DNA of 64,000 nt from Pantoea dispersa (GCF_014155765.1 NZ_SCKT01000004.1:186001-250000); one strand, 5' to 3'; shown: positions 8,181 to 20,430, counted from the first letter of the stretch. The notes: generated by a model not told the origin, from the letters alone. Numbers and translations are program-made.

Positions 8181-8207
8181 AAAAACCGGCGAAGCGCCGG
8201 TTCTTTT
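8180..8207. terminator. Bidirectional terminator between nhaR and rpsT
   Basis: AACCGGCG (8184-8191), loop AAG, CGCCGGTT (8195-8202), flanked by an A-run on one side and TCTTTT on the other, so it can work for both convergent genes. Confidence 0.88.
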
Positions 8208-8231
8208 AACAAAGCGATTAACAGACGGCGA

Positions 8232-8516
<285 letters not shown>

Positions 8517-8542
8517 CTATATGGACAAATCAAAGGCCGAGG

Positions 8543-8571
8543 ACTATGCCTTTTGCGCCTTCTTTTGTCAA
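8543..8571 (-). promoter_or_regulatory. rpsT promoter
   Basis: On the minus strand TTGACA (8571-8566), 17-base spacer, CATAGT (8548-8543). Position and sequence closely resemble the E. coli rpsT proximal promoter. The expected RNA start is near 8536, giving a leader of about 40 bases. Confidence 0.85.
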
Positions 8572-8756
8572 TGGATTTGTGCAATAAAGCGTCGTTTTAA
8601 CCACGACACCCGCTTACGTAATTGATGGCGCAAGATTCTACCAGCAACACCGCGCTGAATACAGTATTTCGCAACAAAATTGTTGTGATGGGGCCGGAGC
8701 CGCCACCCAGCGGGCGCCTGACGCTGAATCAGGCGCAGGAAAGGCACGCAGACGGG

Positions 8757-8785
8757 TTAACCTGAACGCTATTCAAGGGTATAAT
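8757..8785 (+). promoter_or_regulatory. Promoter of the ribF-ileS operon
   Basis: TTAACC (8757-8762), 17-base spacer, perfect -10 TATAAT (8780-8785). The expected start is near 8792, about 23 bases before the ribF ATG. Confidence 0.78.
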
Positions 8786-8814
8786 CCGCCGATTTCCACC
8801 GGTTTGAGTCAGCC

Positions 8815-9753
8815 ATGAAGTTTATCCGCGGTATTTACAATCTGAAAGAGCAGCATCGCGGCTGCGTCCTGACCATTGGTAATTTTGACGGCGTGCATCG
8901 CGGCCACCAGGCGCTGATGGCGGAGTTAATTGCCGAAGGACGTAAACGCAACCTGCCGGTGGTGGTGATGCTGTTTGAGCCACAGCCGCTGGAGCTGTTT
9001 GCCGGCGACAAAGCGCCGGCGCGCCTGACGCGTCTGCGTGAAAAGCTCAAATACCTCGCACTGGCGGGCGTTGACGCCGTGGTGTGCGTGCGCTTCGATC
9101 GTCGTTTTGCGGCACACTCAGCACAAAGCTTTATCAGCGAACTGCTGGTCGACAAGCTCAATGTGAAATTCCTCGCAGTGGGGGATGATTTCCGCTTTGG
9201 CGCTGGTCGCCAGGGGGATTTCCTGTTATTACAGAAAGCCGGTGCGGAGTATGGCTTTGAGGTCATCAGCACCCAGACCTATTGTGATGGCGGCAAACGT
9301 ATCAGCAGTACGGCGGTACGTCAGGCGCTGGCGCAGGACGATTTTGCTCAGGCGCAGCAGCTGCTCGGTCATCCGTTCAGTATTTCTGGCCGCGTGGTGC
9401 ACGGTGATGCACTGGGACGCACCATTGGTTTCCCGACCGCCAATCTCCCGCTTCGACGCACCGTGACGCCGGTAAAAGGTGTCTTTGCGGTTGAAGTGCT
9501 GGGGCTGGGCGAGCAGCCGATTCCCGGCGTGGCAAACATTGGTACGCGCCCGACGGTAAAAGGTCTGCGTCAGCAGCTTGAAGTTCACCTGCTCGACACA
9601 CATATGAATCTTTATGGGCGCCACATTGAGGTGGTGCTGAAGCAGAAGATTCGCGACGAACAGCGTTTCGCTTCGCTGGACGCGCTGAAAGAACAAATTG
9701 CGAAAGATGTGGTGACGGCCCGCCAATTTTTTGGGCTAAAAACACCGGTTTAA
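8815..9753 (+). CDS. ribF: Bifunctional riboflavin kinase / FMN adenylyltransferase
   Basis: 312 residues, as in E. coli. The N-terminal nucleotidyltransferase domain (about 1-180) has GNFDGVHRGH at 22-31 and makes FAD from FMN and ATP. The C-terminal flavokinase domain (about 185-305) contains GRTIGFPTANL and the PVKGVFAVEV strand and makes FMN from riboflavin. The product is the cell's sole route to FMN and FAD. It is the first gene of the essential operon with ileS, lspA, fkpB and ispH, and starts 27 bases before ileS. Confidence 0.97.
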   Translation: MKFIRGIYNLKEQHRGCVLTIGNFDGVHRGHQALMAELIAEGRKRNLPVVVMLFEPQPLELFAGDKAPARLTRLREKLKYLALAGVDAVVCVRFDRRFAAHSAQSFISELLVDKLNVKFLAVGDDFRFGAGRQGDFLLLQKAGAEYGFEVISTQTYCDGGKRISSTAVRQALAQDDFAQAQQLLGHPFSISGRVVHGDALGRTIGFPTANLPLRRTVTPVKGVFAVEVLGLGEQPIPGVANIGTRPTVKGLRQQLEVHLLDTHMNLYGRHIEVVLKQKIRDEQRFASLDALKEQIAKDVVTARQFFGLKTPV

Positions 9754-9780
9754 TGACCGAAATACGGAACCGAGAATCTG

Positions 9781-12600
9781 ATGAGTGACTATAAATCTAC
9801 CCTGAATTTGCCGGAAACGGGGTTCCCGATGCGTGGCGATCTGGCCAAACGCGAACCGGGAATGCTGCAACGTTGGTATGATGACAACCTGTACGGCATC
9901 ATCCGCGCAGCCAAAAAAGGGAAAAAAACCTTTATCCTGCATGATGGCCCTCCGTATGCGAACGGCAGCATTCATATTGGTCACTCAGTTAACAAGATTC
10001 TGAAAGATATTATCGTTAAGTCGAAAGGCATGGCGGGCTTTGACTCGCCGTATGTTCCCGGCTGGGACTGCCACGGCTTACCGATTGAGCACAAAGTTGA
10101 GCAGATGATTGGCAAGCCGGGCGAGAAAGTCAGCGCAGCTGAATTCCGCGCAGCCTGCCGCAACTACGCGGCGGAGCAGGTTGAAGGCCAGAAGAAGGAC
10201 TTCATCCGCCTTGGCGTGCTCGGCGACTGGGATCGTCCTTATCTGACCATGAATTTCCAGACCGAAGCCAACATCATTCGCGCGCTGGGCAAGATCATCG
10301 GTAATGGTCATCTGCACAAAGGCGCCAAGCCGGTGCACTGGTGCATGGACTGCCGTTCCGCGCTGGCGGAAGCGGAAGTGGAGTATTACGACAAAACTTC
10401 ACCTTCTATCGACGTGATGTTTAACGCGCTGGATGCCGATGCGGTACGCGCGAAGTTTGGCGTTGCAACGTCAGAAGGCCCGGTTTCACTGGTTATCTGG
10501 ACCACCACGCCGTGGACCATGCCGGCAAACCGCGCCATCTCGCTGCATCCGGAATTCGACTACCAGCTGGTGCAGATTGCCGGCCGCAGCCTGATCCTCG
10601 CGAAAGATCTGGTGGAATCGGTGTTGAAACGCGCAGGCATCAGTGAGTGGCAGGTGCTGGGCGAGTGCAAAGGCGCCGCGCTGGAGCTGCAGCTGTTCCA
10701 GCATCCGTTCCTTGAGCAGATCCAGTCGAAAGTGGTGCTGGGCGAGCACGTCACGCTGGACGCCGGTACCGGTGCGGTGCACACCGCGCCAGGCCACGGT
10801 CCGGATGACTATGTGATCGGCCAGAAGTACGGCATCGAAACCGCTAACCCGGTCGGGCCGGACGGCGCGTATCTGCCGGGCACCTATCCAACCCTGGATG
10901 GCGTTAACGTATTTAAAGCCAACGACATGATCGTTGCGCTGCTGCAGGAGAAAGGCGCGCTGCTGCACGTGGAAAAACTGCTGCACAGCTATCCGCACTG
11001 CTGGCGTCATAAAACGCCAATCATCTTCCGTGCTACGCCGCAGTGGTTTATCAGCATGGATCAGAAAGGCCTGCGTGCGCAGTCGCTGAAAGAGATCAAA
11101 GGTGTGCAGTGGATCCCGGACTGGGGTCAGGCGCGTATCGAAGCGATGGTCGCTAACCGTCCGGACTGGTGCATCTCGCGTCAGCGCACCTGGGGCGTGC
11201 CGATGGCGCTGTTCGTCCATAAAGAGAGCGAGCAGCTGCACCCGGATACGCTGGAGCTGATGGAGAAAGTGGCGCAGCGCGTCGAGCAGGACGGTATTCA
11301 GGCGTGGTGGGATCTCGATCCGCGCGATCTGATGGGCGATGACGCCGATCACTACGTCAAAGTGCCGGATACCCTCGACGTCTGGTTTGACTCCGGATCG
11401 ACCAGCTTCTCGGTGGTAGATGCGCGTCCGGAATTTGACGGGCACGCACCGGATATGTATCTGGAAGGCTCGGATCAGCATCGCGGCTGGTTCATGTCGT
11501 CGCTGATGATCTCCACGGCGATGAAAGGCAAAGCGCCTTACCGTCAGGTACTGACTCACGGCTTCACCGTCGACGGTCAGGGCCGCAAAATGTCGAAATC
11601 CATCGGCAACACCGTGGCACCGCAGGACGTGATGGACAAACTGGGCGCAGATATTCTGCGTCTGTGGGTGGCCTCAACCGACTACTCCGGTGAGATGGCA
11701 GTATCCGACGAAATCCTGAAACGGGCCGCCGATAGCTATCGCCGTATCCGTAACACTGCGCGCTTCCTGCTGGCGAACCTTGCAGGCTTCAACCCGGCGA
11801 CCGACTGCGTCAGTCCGGAAGAGATGGTGGTAGTGGATCGCTGGGCTGTCGGCCGTGCGCTGGCGGCACAGCAGGATATTGTGCAGTCGTACGAGAACTA
11901 CGATTTCCACGAAGTGGTGCAGCGTCTGATGCACTTCTGCTCCATCGAGATGGGCTCGTTCTACCTCGACGTGATCAAAGATCGTCAGTACACCGCGAAG
12001 GGCGACAGCCTGGCGCGTCGCAGCTGTCAGACCGCGCTGTGGCATATCGCTGAAGCGCTGGTGCGCTGGATGGCGCCGATCATGTCGTTCACCGCGGATG
12101 AGATCTGGGGCTATCTGCCTGGCGAGCGTCCACAGTACGTGTTCACCGAAGAGTGGTATCAGGGCCTGTTTGGTCTGGCGCAGGATGAAGCGCTGAACGA
12201 TGCTTACTGGGCAGAACTGCTGAAAGTGCGCGGTGAAGTGAACAAGGTGATTGAGCAGGCGCGCAGCGACAAACGCATCGGCGGCGCACTCGAAGCCACC
12301 GTCACGCTGTACGCCGATCCGGAACTGGCGGCGAAGCTGCAGGCGCTGGGCGATGAGCTGCGTTTCGTGCTGCTGACCTCGGGCGCGACCGTGGCGGATT
12401 ACGTAACGGCCAGCGACGAAGCGCAGCAGAGCGAGCTGTTAAAAGGTCTGAAAATCGCGCTGCATAAAGCAGAAGGCGAGAAATGCCCGCGCTGCTGGCA
12501 TTACACTACTGACGTCGGCCAGAATCCGGAGCATGCTGCGGTGTGTGGACGTTGCTACACCAACGTAGCCGGAAACGGTGAAGTGCGGAAATTTGCCTGA
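9781..12600 (+). CDS. ileS: Isoleucyl-tRNA synthetase
   Basis: 939-residue class I aminoacyl-tRNA synthetase that charges tRNA-Ile and edits mischarged Val. The HIGH motif is at 65-68 and KMSKS at 603-607. The editing domain lies between them (around [14 protein letters not shown]). The C-terminal zinc site is intact with Cys902, Cys905, Cys922 and Cys925. This is the bacterial, mupirocin-sensitive branch by overall likeness to E. coli IleS. The stop codon overlaps the lspA start by one base (TGATG), so translation is coupled. Confidence 0.98.
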   Translation: MSDYKSTLNLPETGFPMRGDLAKREPGMLQRWYDDNLYGIIRAAKKGKKTFILHDGPPYANGSIHIGHSVNKILKDIIVKSKGMAGFDSPYVPGWDCHGLPIEHKVEQMIGKPGEKVSAAEFRAACRNYAAEQVEGQKKDFIRLGVLGDWDRPYLTMNFQTEANIIRALGKIIGNGHLHKGAKPVHWCMDCRSALAEAEVEYYDKTSPSIDVMFNALDADAVRAKFGVATSEGPVSLVIWTTTPWTMPANRAISLHPEFDYQLVQIAGRSLILAKDLVESVLKRAGISEWQVLGECKGAALELQLFQHPFLEQIQSKVVLGEHVTLDAGTGAVHTAPGHGPDDYVIGQKYGIETANPVGPDGAYLPGTYPTLDGVNVFKANDMIVALLQEKGALLHVEKLLHSYPHCWRHKTPIIFRATPQWFISMDQKGLRAQSLKEIKGVQWIPDWGQARIEAMVANRPDWCISRQRTWGVPMALFVHKESEQLHPDTLELMEKVAQRVEQDGIQAWWDLDPRDLMGDDADHYVKVPDTLDVWFDSGSTSFSVVDARPEFDGHAPDMYLEGSDQHRGWFMSSLMISTAMKGKAPYRQVLTHGFTVDGQGRKMSKSIGNTVAPQDVMDKLGADILRLWVASTDYSGEMAVSDEILKRAADSYRRIRNTARFLLANLAGFNPATDCVSPEEMVVVDRWAVGRALAAQQDIVQSYENYDFHEVVQRLMHFCSIEMGSFYLDVIKDRQYTAKGDSLARRSCQTALWHIAEALVRWMAPIMSFTADEIWGYLPGERPQYVFTEEWYQGLFGLAQDEALNDAYWAELLKVRGEVNKVIEQARSDKRIGGALEATVTLYADPELAAKLQALGDELRFVLLTSGATVADYVTASDEAQQSELLKGLKIALHKAEGEKCPRCWHYTTDVGQNPEHAAVCGRCYTNVAGNGEVRKFA

Positions 12601-13100
12601 TGAGTAAACTGTGCTCAACCGGACTGCGCTGGGTATGGCTGGTGCTGGTGGTGATCGTGGTCGATTTTGCCAGCAAGCAGTGGGTCATGAACAACATGAT
12701 GCTGCATGAAACTCAGCCGCTGATGCCGTTCCTGAACCTGTTCTACGCGCACAACTATGGCGCGGCGTTCAGCTTCCTGGCAGACAAAGGCGGCTGGCAG
12801 CGCTGGTTCTTTGCCGGTATCGCCATCGCCATTGTGGTGTCGCTGCTGGTGATGATGTATCGCAATCGCGCCAGCAATAAATTAACCAACATTGCCTACG
12901 CGCTGATTATTGGCGGGGCGCTGGGTAACCTGTTTGATCGTGCCTGGCACGGCTTTGTGGTCGACTTTATCGACTTCTATGTCGGTGACTGGCACTTCGC
13001 CACCTTTAACATTGCCGACTGCGGAATCTGCATCGGTGCGGCGCTGGTGGTGCTGGAGGGCTTTCTCAGCCCGAAAGGCAAACAGGTCACGAATAAATAA
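12600..13100 (+). CDS. lspA: Lipoprotein signal peptidase (signal peptidase II)
   Basis: 166-residue inner-membrane aspartyl protease that removes signal peptides from diacylglyceryl-modified prolipoproteins. Four hydrophobic spans are visible. The family motifs NYGAAFSFL (52-60), [10 protein letters not shown] (105-114), VVDFID (120-125) and FNIADCGI (136-143) carry the two catalytic aspartates. The residue after the second Asp is Cys, where E. coli has Thr; this is not a catalytic position. It overlaps ileS by one base and precedes fkpB by nine bases. Confidence 0.97.
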   Translation: MSKLCSTGLRWVWLVLVVIVVDFASKQWVMNNMMLHETQPLMPFLNLFYAHNYGAAFSFLADKGGWQRWFFAGIAIAIVVSLLVMMYRNRASNKLTNIAYALIIGGALGNLFDRAWHGFVVDFIDFYVGDWHFATFNIADCGICIGAALVVLEGFLSPKGKQVTNK

Positions 13101-13109
13101 GGGTAACAG

Positions 13110-13580
13110 ATGACAGACATCGTTCAGCGCGACAGCGCGCTGCTGGTGCATTTTACACTGAAGCTGGAGGATGGCTCGACGGCTGAATCCACGCGCGCCA
13201 ACGGCAAGCCTGCGCTGTTCCGTCTGGGAGATGGCAGCCTGTCGGCGGCGCTGGAGCAGGAGCTGGTCGGGCGTAAAGTGGGCGATCAGCACGCCTTTAC
13301 GCTGGAGCCGGAAGACGCCTTTGGCGCTGCCAGCCCGGATCTGATCCAGTACTTCTCGCGCCGTGATTTCATCGACGCGGGCGAGCCGGAAGTCGGTGCC
13401 ATCATGCTGTTCAGCGGCATGGGCGGCAGCGAAATGCCGGGCGTGATTCGTGAAATTTCCGGTGACTCGATTACCGTCGATTTCAACCATCCGCTGGCGG
13501 GTCAGCGCATTAAATTCGAGATTGAAGTGCTGGAGATCGATCCGGTGCTGGAGGCCAGCGATGCAAATCCTGTTAGCTAA
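13110..13580 (+). CDS. fkpB: FKBP-type peptidyl-prolyl isomerase, SlyD-like
   Basis: 156 residues with the FKBP core split by an insert-in-flap domain, as in SlyD/FkpB: core strands at the N-terminus ([19 protein letters not shown]), flap segment [17 protein letters not shown], then [15 protein letters not shown] and the closing [10 protein letters not shown]. FkpB is a cytoplasmic prolyl isomerase and chaperone. The E. coli protein ends at about residue 149 with LEA; here the frame runs seven codons further, so the end overlaps ispH by 20 bases. The ribosome binding site GGGTAAC precedes the ATG. Confidence 0.95.
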   Translation: MTDIVQRDSALLVHFTLKLEDGSTAESTRANGKPALFRLGDGSLSAALEQELVGRKVGDQHAFTLEPEDAFGAASPDLIQYFSRRDFIDAGEPEVGAIMLFSGMGGSEMPGVIREISGDSITVDFNHPLAGQRIKFEIEVLEIDPVLEASDANPVS

Positions 13581-14514
13581 CCCACGCGGTTTCTGTGCAG
13601 GCGTCGACCGCGCCATCAGCATTGTCGAGCGGGCGCTGGAGATGTATGGCGCGCCGATCTACGTGCGTCATGAAGTGGTGCATAACCGCTATGTGGTCAG
13701 CAGTCTGCGCGAGCGCGGTGCGATCTTCATTGAAGAGATCAGTGAAGTACCGGACAACGCCATCCTGATTTTCTCGGCACACGGCGTTTCCCAGGCGGTA
13801 CGCGCCGAAGCGAAAGCGCGCAGCCTCACCATGCTGTTTGACGCCACCTGTCCGCTGGTGACCAAGGTGCATATGGAAGTGGCGCGTGCCAGCCGTAAAG
13901 GTGTGGAAGCGATTCTCATCGGCCACGCCGGCCATCCGGAAGTGGAAGGCACCATGGGCCAGTACAGCAACCCGAACGGCGGTATGTATCTGGTGGAGTC
14001 GCCTGAGGATGTGTTTAAGCTGCAGGTAAAAGATGAAAACAACCTGTGCTTTATGACGCAGACCACGCTGTCGGTGGATGATACCTCGGACGTGATCGAT
14101 GCGCTGCGTCAGCGCTTCCCGGCAATCATCGGACCGCGTAAGGATGATATCTGCTACGCCACCACCAACCGCCAGGAAGCCGTGCGCGTGCTGGCGCAGG
14201 ATGCGGAGGTGGTTCTGGTGGTCGGCTCGAAAAACTCCTCCAACTCGAATCGTCTGGCGGAACTGGCGCAGCGTGCCGGCAAGCTGGCGAAGCTGATTGA
14301 TTCTGCGGATGATATTCAGGAAGAGTGGGTTAAAGGCGTGCAGTGTATCGGCGTTACCGCCGGCGCTTCGGCTCCGGATATTCTGGTGCAGCAGGTGATT
14401 CAGCGCCTGCGTGAGCTGGGCGGCGAAGCGGCAATTGAGCTGATTGGCCGTGAAGAGAATATCGTGTTTGAAGTGCCGAAAGAGCTGCGCGTCGACGTAC
14501 GCAACGTGCAGTAA
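13561..14514 (+). CDS. ispH: 4-hydroxy-3-methylbut-2-enyl diphosphate reductase
   Basis: 317 residues. IspH is a [4Fe-4S] enzyme that carries out the last step of the methylerythritol phosphate pathway, giving IPP and DMAPP. Cluster cysteines are visible: Cys12 ([10 protein letters not shown]), the Cys in DATCPLV (about 97) and the Cys in [10 protein letters not shown] (about 198). The substrate motifs HEVVHNRYV and GHPEVEGT are present. The start is ATG 13561, which matches the family N-terminus [12 protein letters not shown]; a longer in-frame upstream start at 13450 lies wholly within fkpB and is rejected. A strong terminator follows. Confidence 0.98.
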   Translation: MQILLANPRGFCAGVDRAISIVERALEMYGAPIYVRHEVVHNRYVVSSLRERGAIFIEEISEVPDNAILIFSAHGVSQAVRAEAKARSLTMLFDATCPLVTKVHMEVARASRKGVEAILIGHAGHPEVEGTMGQYSNPNGGMYLVESPEDVFKLQVKDENNLCFMTQTTLSVDDTSDVIDALRQRFPAIIGPRKDDICYATTNRQEAVRVLAQDAEVVLVVGSKNSSNSNRLAELAQRAGKLAKLIDSADDIQEEWVKGVQCIGVTAGASAPDILVQQVIQRLRELGGEAAIELIGREENIVFEVPKELRVDVRNVQ

Positions 14515-14538
14515 GCACTTCAATTTGCTGACAGAAAC

Positions 14539-14565
14539 AGGCCGACAATGTTCGGCCTTTTCTTT
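14539..14565 (+). terminator. Terminator of the ribF-ispH operon
   Basis: AGGCCGA (14539-14545), six-base loop, TCGGCCT (14552-14558), followed by TTTCTTT. Confidence 0.88.
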
Positions 14566-14686
14566 ATCCTTTGTCACCTCAGCCGTGACTTCCAGCGGGC
14601 GGGATTGCTTTTACTGATAATCTATCGCGGCTGGCCTAAAATTCTTATTATCCCGTTATTATTGTGGCGTGACTGTTATCTGACCG

Positions 14687-14715
14687 TTAACCTGTTTACG
14701 CTTTGCATGCATAGT
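14687..14715 (+). promoter_or_regulatory. Probable dapB promoter
   Basis: TTAACC (14687-14692), 17-base spacer, CATAGT (14710-14715), giving a start near 14722 and a very short leader that includes AGGAA before the ATG at 14738. Confidence 0.55.
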
Positions 14716-14731
14716 TTTGTATCAGGAATGA

Positions 14732-15553
<822 letters not shown>

Positions 15554-15607
15554 GTGTTGTGAACCATCGTGATGTGGTTATTTCAATCGGTAAGATATTG
15601 ATTGAAC

Positions 15608-15637
15608 AGGGCAATGTTTTCATTGCCCTTTATTTTG
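15608..15637 (+). terminator. dapB terminator
   Basis: AGGGCAATG (15608-15616), loop TTTT, CATTGCCCT (15621-15629), followed by TTATTTTG. Confidence 0.88.
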
Positions 15638-15727
15638 TCTGTAAAATGGCGATCTGATTGTCATTTTTGTTTGTGGTTCTTATTTTTATGATTTATCTGC
15701 GCGTTTTCTCGTGTCGGATGGCTTTTT

Positions 15728-15743
15728 TTGACCATTTGGTCAA
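15728..15743. promoter_or_regulatory. RutR operator upstream of carAB
   Basis: TTGACCATTTGGTCAA is a full match to the RutR consensus TTGACCAnnTGGTCAA. In E. coli RutR binds at the same place to tune carAB P1 to uracil or thymine. It lies about 180-195 bases upstream of the predicted P1 start. Confidence 0.88.
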
Positions 15744-15784
15744 AAATTTACGCAGTCAGCCGGTGTTTTGCCATTAATTGCGTC

Positions 15785-15800
15785 AGGCAACCGATTATTT
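15785..15800. promoter_or_regulatory. PurR box upstream of carAB
   Basis: AGGCAACCGATTATTT matches the PurR consensus ANGCAANCGNTTNCNT at all but one defined position. In E. coli PurR represses carAB P1 from a comparable site about 130 bases upstream. Confidence 0.72.
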
Positions 15801-15885
15801 ATCGGAGATCTCTCACTATTTTGTCGCCTTGCTTCACTTTTAACATTCAGTAGCCCGAAATATACAAAAAAATAACCACTCAGGG

Positions 15886-15914
15886 TAGACAATCACCAGG
15901 TCGATCATTAGAAT
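15886..15914 (+). promoter_or_regulatory. carAB promoter P1
   Basis: TAGACA (15886-15891), 17-base spacer, TAGAAT (15909-15914); predicted start near 15921. This is the pyrimidine-controlled upstream promoter by position and by its likeness to E. coli P1. Confidence 0.8.
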
Positions 15915-15974
15915 GCGCGCAATTTGCCAAAAATCGAGCGGTCAGGCGGTTTTTGCATTGATTCAGCGCATCAT

Positions 15975-16013
15975 TTTGAATTAATATGCATATATTGTGA
16001 CTGTTTATTCCCT
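15975..16013. promoter_or_regulatory. Tandem ARG boxes over carAB promoter P2
   Basis: Box 1 is TTTGAATTAATATGCATA (15975-15992), one mismatch from TNTGAATWWWWATTCANW. Box 2 is TGTGACTGTTTATTCCCT (15996-16013), with three mismatches. The spacing is three bases, the classic arrangement for hexameric ArgR. The boxes cover the downstream promoter region just before carA, as in E. coli, so arginine repression is expected. Confidence 0.85.
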
Positions 16014-16023
16014 GGAGGATGTT

Positions 16024-17172
16024 TTGATTAAGTCAGCGCTCTTGGTTCTGGAAGACGGAACCCAATTCCACGGTCGGGCCATCGGGGCAACGGGATCGGC
16101 AGTGGGGGAGGTCGTTTTCAATACGTCAATGACCGGTTATCAAGAAATCCTCACTGATCCTTCCTATTCCCGCCAGATCGTCACCCTCACTTATCCTCAT
16201 ATCGGCAACGTTGGTGCCAATGCCGCCGATGAAGAATCCAGTCAAATCCATGCTCAGGGCCTCGTCATCCGCGATCTGCCGCTGATTACCAGCAACTTCC
16301 GCAGCGAAGAGAGCCTGTCAGCCTATCTGCAGCGCAACAATATTGTCGGTATCGCCGATATCGATACGCGCAAACTGACGCGCCTGCTGCGTGAGAAAGG
16401 GGCGCTGAACGGCTGCATCATCGCTGGCGACAGCCCGGATGCGGCGCTGGCGCTGCAGAAAGCCCAGGCGTTTCCGGGCCTGAAAGGCATGGACCTGGCG
16501 AAAGAAGTGACTACGGCGGAAACCTACGCATGGCAGCAGGGGAGCTGGGCGCTGAAAGGCGGCCTGCCCGAGCAGCAAAGCGCTGACGCGCTGCCGTTCC
16601 ACGTGGTGGCTTATGACTACGGCGCCAAGCGCAACATCCTGCGCATGCTGGTGGATCGCGGCTGTCGCCTGACGGTTGTCCCGGCGCAAACGCCGGCTGA
16701 TGAAGTGCTGGCGCTGAATCCGGACGGGATTTTCCTGTCGAATGGCCCTGGCGACCCGGAGCCGTGCGACTACGCCATCAGCGCGATTCAGGCTTTCCTG
16801 AAAACTGACATTCCGGTGTTTGGTATCTGTCTTGGCCATCAGCTGCTGGCGCTGGCCAGCGGTGCGAAAACCGTGAAGATGAAGCTTGGCCATCACGGTG
16901 GCAACCATCCGGTGAAAGACCTCGATAACAACACCGTGATGCTCACCGCGCAGAACCACGGTTTTGCCGTCGATGAAACCAACCTGCCGGCTAACCTGCG
17001 CGTGACCCATGTTTCCCTGTTTGACCAGACCGTACAGGGCATTCACCGCACCGACAAACCGGCGTTCAGCTTCCAGGGACATCCGGAAGCCAGCCCAGGC
17101 CCGCACGATGCGGCGCCGCTGTTCGATCACTTTATCGAACTGATCGAAGCTTACCGTTCTAACGCGAAGTAA
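16024..17172 (+). CDS. carA: Carbamoyl-phosphate synthase small (glutaminase) subunit
   Basis: 382 residues, the exact E. coli length. CarA hydrolyses glutamine and channels ammonia to CarB for carbamoyl phosphate, the shared precursor of arginine and pyrimidines. The class I amidotransferase triad is Cys269 (GICLGHQ), His353 and Glu355 ([11 protein letters not shown]). The start is TTG 16024 behind GGAGG (16014-16018), as in E. coli carA; an in-frame ATG at 15997 would place the start inside the ARG boxes and before the ribosome binding site, so it is rejected. carB begins 13 bases downstream. Confidence 0.97.
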   Translation: MIKSALLVLEDGTQFHGRAIGATGSAVGEVVFNTSMTGYQEILTDPSYSRQIVTLTYPHIGNVGANAADEESSQIHAQGLVIRDLPLITSNFRSEESLSAYLQRNNIVGIADIDTRKLTRLLREKGALNGCIIAGDSPDAALALQKAQAFPGLKGMDLAKEVTTAETYAWQQGSWALKGGLPEQQSADALPFHVVAYDYGAKRNILRMLVDRGCRLTVVPAQTPADEVLALNPDGIFLSNGPGDPEPCDYAISAIQAFLKTDIPVFGICLGHQLLALASGAKTVKMKLGHHGGNHPVKDLDNNTVMLTAQNHGFAVDETNLPANLRVTHVSLFDQTVQGIHRTDKPAFSFQGHPEASPGPHDAAPLFDHFIELIEAYRSNAK

Positions 17173-17185
17173 TCAGGAGCCCACG

Positions 17186-20100
17186 ATGCCAAAACGTACT
17201 GACATAAAATCTATCCTGATCCTTGGCGCTGGCCCGATTGTGATTGGCCAGGCATGTGAATTCGACTATTCAGGTGCGCAGGCGTGTAAAGCGCTGCGTG
17301 AAGAGGGTTACCGCGTCATTCTGGTGAACTCTAACCCGGCCACCATCATGACTGACCCGGAAATGGCGGATGCGACCTACATCGAGCCTATCCACTGGGA
17401 AGTGGTGCGTAAAATCATTGAAAAAGAGCGCCCGGATGCGGTGCTGCCGACCATGGGTGGCCAGACCGCGCTGAACTGTGCACTGGAGCTGGAGCGTCAG
17501 GGCGTGCTGGCCGAGTTTGGCGTGACCATGATTGGTGCCACCGCCGATGCGATTGATAAAGCCGAAGACCGTCGCCGCTTCGACGTGGCGATGAAGAGCA
17601 TCGGCCTGGATACCGCACGTTCCGGTATCGCGCACACCATGGAAGAAGCGCTGGCGGTAGCGGAAGAGGTCGGTTTCCCGTGCATCATTCGTCCGTCATT
17701 TACCATGGGCGGCACCGGTGGCGGTATCGCTTACAACCGCGAAGAGTTTGAAGAGATTTGCGAGCGCGGCCTCGATCTGTCGCCAACCAATGAGCTGCTG
17801 ATTGATGAGTCGCTGATTGGCTGGAAAGAGTACGAGATGGAAGTGGTGCGTGATAAAAACGACAACTGCATCATCGTCTGCTCGATCGAAAACTTTGACG
17901 CCATGGGGATTCACACCGGTGACTCCATCACCGTGGCGCCAGCCCAAACGCTGACCGATAAAGAGTATCAAATCATGCGTAACGCCTCGCTGGCGGTGCT
18001 GCGTGAAATCGGTGTCGAAACCGGCGGTTCCAACGTCCAGTTCTCGGTGAACCCGAAAGATGGCCGCCTGATCGTCATTGAGATGAACCCGCGCGTGTCG
18101 CGCTCCTCAGCGCTGGCCTCGAAAGCGACCGGCTTCCCGATTGCCAAAGTTGCGGCCAAGCTGGCGGTGGGCTTTACCCTCGATGAACTGATGAACGACA
18201 TCACCGGTGGCCGTACGCCGGCCTCGTTCGAGCCGTCCATCGACTACGTCGTCACCAAAATTCCCCGCTTCAACTTCGAGAAGTTTGCCGGTGCCAATGA
18301 CCGTCTGACCACGCAGATGAAATCGGTCGGTGAAGTGATGGCGATTGGCCGCACGTTCCAGGAATCGATGCAGAAAGCGCTGCGCGGTCTGGAAGTGGGC
18401 GCCAGCGGTTTCGACCCGAAAGTGGATCTGGATGATGGCGAAGCCCTGACCCGTATCCGCCGCGAGCTGAAAGATGCCGGTTCTGACCGCATCTGGTATA
18501 TCGCTGATGCGTTCCGTGCCGGCATGTCGGTCGACGGCGTGTTCAACCTGACCAACGTTGACCGCTGGTTCCTGGTGCAGATTGAAGAGCTGGTGCGCCT
18601 GGAAGAGCAGGTGGCGCGCGAAGGTGTCAACTCGCTGAGCGCGGATTTCCTGCGTGCGCTGAAGCGTAAAGGCTTTGCCGATGTGCGTCTGGCAACGCTG
18701 GCGGGCGTGGCGGAGAGTGAAATCCGCAAGCTGCGTCATCAGTTCAACCTGCATCCGGTTTACAAGCGCGTGGATACCTGTGCGGCAGAGTTCGCCACGG
18801 ATACCGCCTACATGTACTCCACCTATGAAGAAGAGTGCGAAGCCAATCCTAATCAGGATCGCGACAAAATCATGATCCTGGGCGGCGGGCCAAACCGTAT
18901 CGGCCAGGGCATTGAGTTCGATTACTGCTGCGTGCATGCGGCGCTGGCGCTGCGTGAAGACGGTTACGAAACCATTATGGTCAACTGTAACCCGGAAACC
19001 GTGTCAACCGATTACGACACCTCAGACCGTCTCTACTTCGAGCCGGTAACGCTGGAAGACGTGCTGGAGATCGTGCGCATCGAGCAGCCAAAAGGCGTTA
19101 TCGTCCAGTACGGTGGCCAGACGCCGCTGAAGCTGGCGCGCGCGCTGGAAGCGGCTGGCGTGCCGGTGATTGGTACCAGCCCGGATGCCATTGACCGCGC
19201 GGAAGACCGTGAGCGTTTCCAGCAGGCGGTGGATCGCCTGAAACTGAAACAGCCGGCTAACGCCACGGTGGCGACGCTGGAACAGGCGGTAGAAAAAGCC
19301 GCAGGGATTGGCTATCCGCTGGTGGTACGTCCTTCTTACGTGCTGGGCGGCCGGGCGATGGAAATCGTCTATGACGAAGTGGATCTTAAGCGCTACTTCC
19401 AGACTGCGGTGTCCGTGTCCAACGATGCGCCAGTGCTGCTGGATCGCTTCCTTGATGACGCGGTGGAAGTGGACGTCGATGCGATTTGCGACGGCGAACG
19501 CGTGCTGATTGGCGGCATCATGGAACACATCGAGCAGGCGGGCGTGCACTCCGGTGACTCAGCCTGTTCGCTGCCAGCGTACACCCTGAGCACTGAGATT
19601 CAGAACGTGATGCGCCAGCAGGTGGAAAAGCTGGCCTTTGAACTCAACGTACGTGGCCTGATGAACGTGCAGTTTGCGGTCAAGGACAACGAAGTTTACC
19701 TGATTGAGGTGAACCCACGTGCCGCGCGTACCGTGCCGTTTGTCTCCAAAGCCACCGGCGTGCCGCTGGCGAAAGTGGCTGCGCGCGTGATGGCTGGTAA
19801 AACCCTGGCTGAACAGGGCGTGACCGAAGAGGTGATTCCGCCGTACTACTCGGTGAAAGAAGTGGTGCTGCCGTTCAACAAATTCCCGGGCGTGGACCCG
19901 ATTCTTGGTCCGGAAATGCGTTCGACCGGTGAAGTGATGGGCGTGGGCCGCACCTTCGCGGAAGCATTCAGCAAAGCTATGCTCGGCGCGCAGAGCAATA
20001 TGAAGAAGCAGGGGCGTGCGCTGTTGTCGGTGCGTGAAGGCGACAAGAAACGTATTGTTGACCTGGCTGCGAAGCTGCAGAAGTTTGGCTTCGAGCTGGA

Positions 20101-20410
20101 TGCGACGCACGGTACCGCCGTGGTGCTGGGTGAAGCCGGCATCAATCCGCGCCTGGTGAACAAGGTGCACGAAGGGCGTCCGCACATTCAGGATCGCCTG
20201 AAGAACGGTGAGTACACTTACATCGTCAACACCACCGCAGGACGTCAGGCGATTGAGGATTCGAAACTGATTCGCCGCAGCGCACTGCAGTACAAAGTGC
20301 ATTACGACACCACGCTGAACGGTGGTTTTGCTACCGCGATGGCGCTGAATGCGGATCCGACCGAAAAAGTGATTTCGGTGCAGGAAATGCACGCGCAGAT
20401 CAAAGGCTAA
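17186..20410 (+). CDS. carB: Carbamoyl-phosphate synthase large subunit
   Basis: 1074 residues (E. coli 1073). It contains two homologous ATP-grasp halves: the N-terminal half makes carboxyphosphate ([16 protein letters not shown], then [14 protein letters not shown]), and the second half, from about residue 550, phosphorylates carbamate ([27 protein letters not shown]). The C-terminal domain, from about 935, is the allosteric region that binds UMP, IMP and ornithine in the family. It works as a heterodimer with CarA. It is the last gene of the carAB operon; a strong hairpin terminator follows. Confidence 0.98.
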   Translation: MPKRTDIKSILILGAGPIVIGQACEFDYSGAQACKALREEGYRVILVNSNPATIMTDPEMADATYIEPIHWEVVRKIIEKERPDAVLPTMGGQTALNCALELERQGVLAEFGVTMIGATADAIDKAEDRRRFDVAMKSIGLDTARSGIAHTMEEALAVAEEVGFPCIIRPSFTMGGTGGGIAYNREEFEEICERGLDLSPTNELLIDESLIGWKEYEMEVVRDKNDNCIIVCSIENFDAMGIHTGDSITVAPAQTLTDKEYQIMRNASLAVLREIGVETGGSNVQFSVNPKDGRLIVIEMNPRVSRSSALASKATGFPIAKVAAKLAVGFTLDELMNDITGGRTPASFEPSIDYVVTKIPRFNFEKFAGANDRLTTQMKSVGEVMAIGRTFQESMQKALRGLEVGASGFDPKVDLDDGEALTRIRRELKDAGSDRIWYIADAFRAGMSVDGVFNLTNVDRWFLVQIEELVRLEEQVAREGVNSLSADFLRALKRKGFADVRLATLAGVAESEIRKLRHQFNLHPVYKRVDTCAAEFATDTAYMYSTYEEECEANPNQDRDKIMILGGGPNRIGQGIEFDYCCVHAALALREDGYETIMVNCNPETVSTDYDTSDRLYFEPVTLEDVLEIVRIEQPKGVIVQYGGQTPLKLARALEAAGVPVIGTSPDAIDRAEDRERFQQAVDRLKLKQPANATVATLEQAVEKAAGIGYPLVVRPSYVLGGRAMEIVYDEVDLKRYFQTAVSVSNDAPVLLDRFLDDAVEVDVDAICDGERVLIGGIMEHIEQAGVHSGDSACSLPAYTLSTEIQNVMRQQVEKLAFELNVRGLMNVQFAVKDNEVYLIEVNPRAARTVPFVSKATGVPLAKVAARVMAGKTLAEQGVTEEVIPPYYSVKEVVLPFNKFPGVDPILGPEMRSTGEVMGVGRTFAEAFSKAMLGAQSNMKKQGRALLSVREGDKKRIVDLAAKLQKFGFELDATHGTAVVLGEAGINPRLVNKVHEGRPHIQDRLKNGEYTYIVNTTAGRQAIEDSKLIRRSALQYKVHYDTTLNGGFATAMALNADPTEKVISVQEMHAQIKG

Positions 20411-20430
20411 ACCGCCTGTTCAGTGACTAA

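Noticed and set aside
10486-11559. 357-codon open frame antisense to ileS
   Set aside because: Same cause: codon bias of the sense gene. The composition is unlike a real protein and ileS is intact on the other strand.
13450-13560. Longer ispH start inside fkpB
   Set aside because: Would add 37 residues absent from all IspH proteins I know; the ATG at 13561 matches the conserved N-terminus.
15997-16023. ATG start for carA nine codons upstream
   Set aside because: Lies within the second ARG box and ahead of the GGAGG site; TTG 16024 gives the exact E. coli length and N-terminus.
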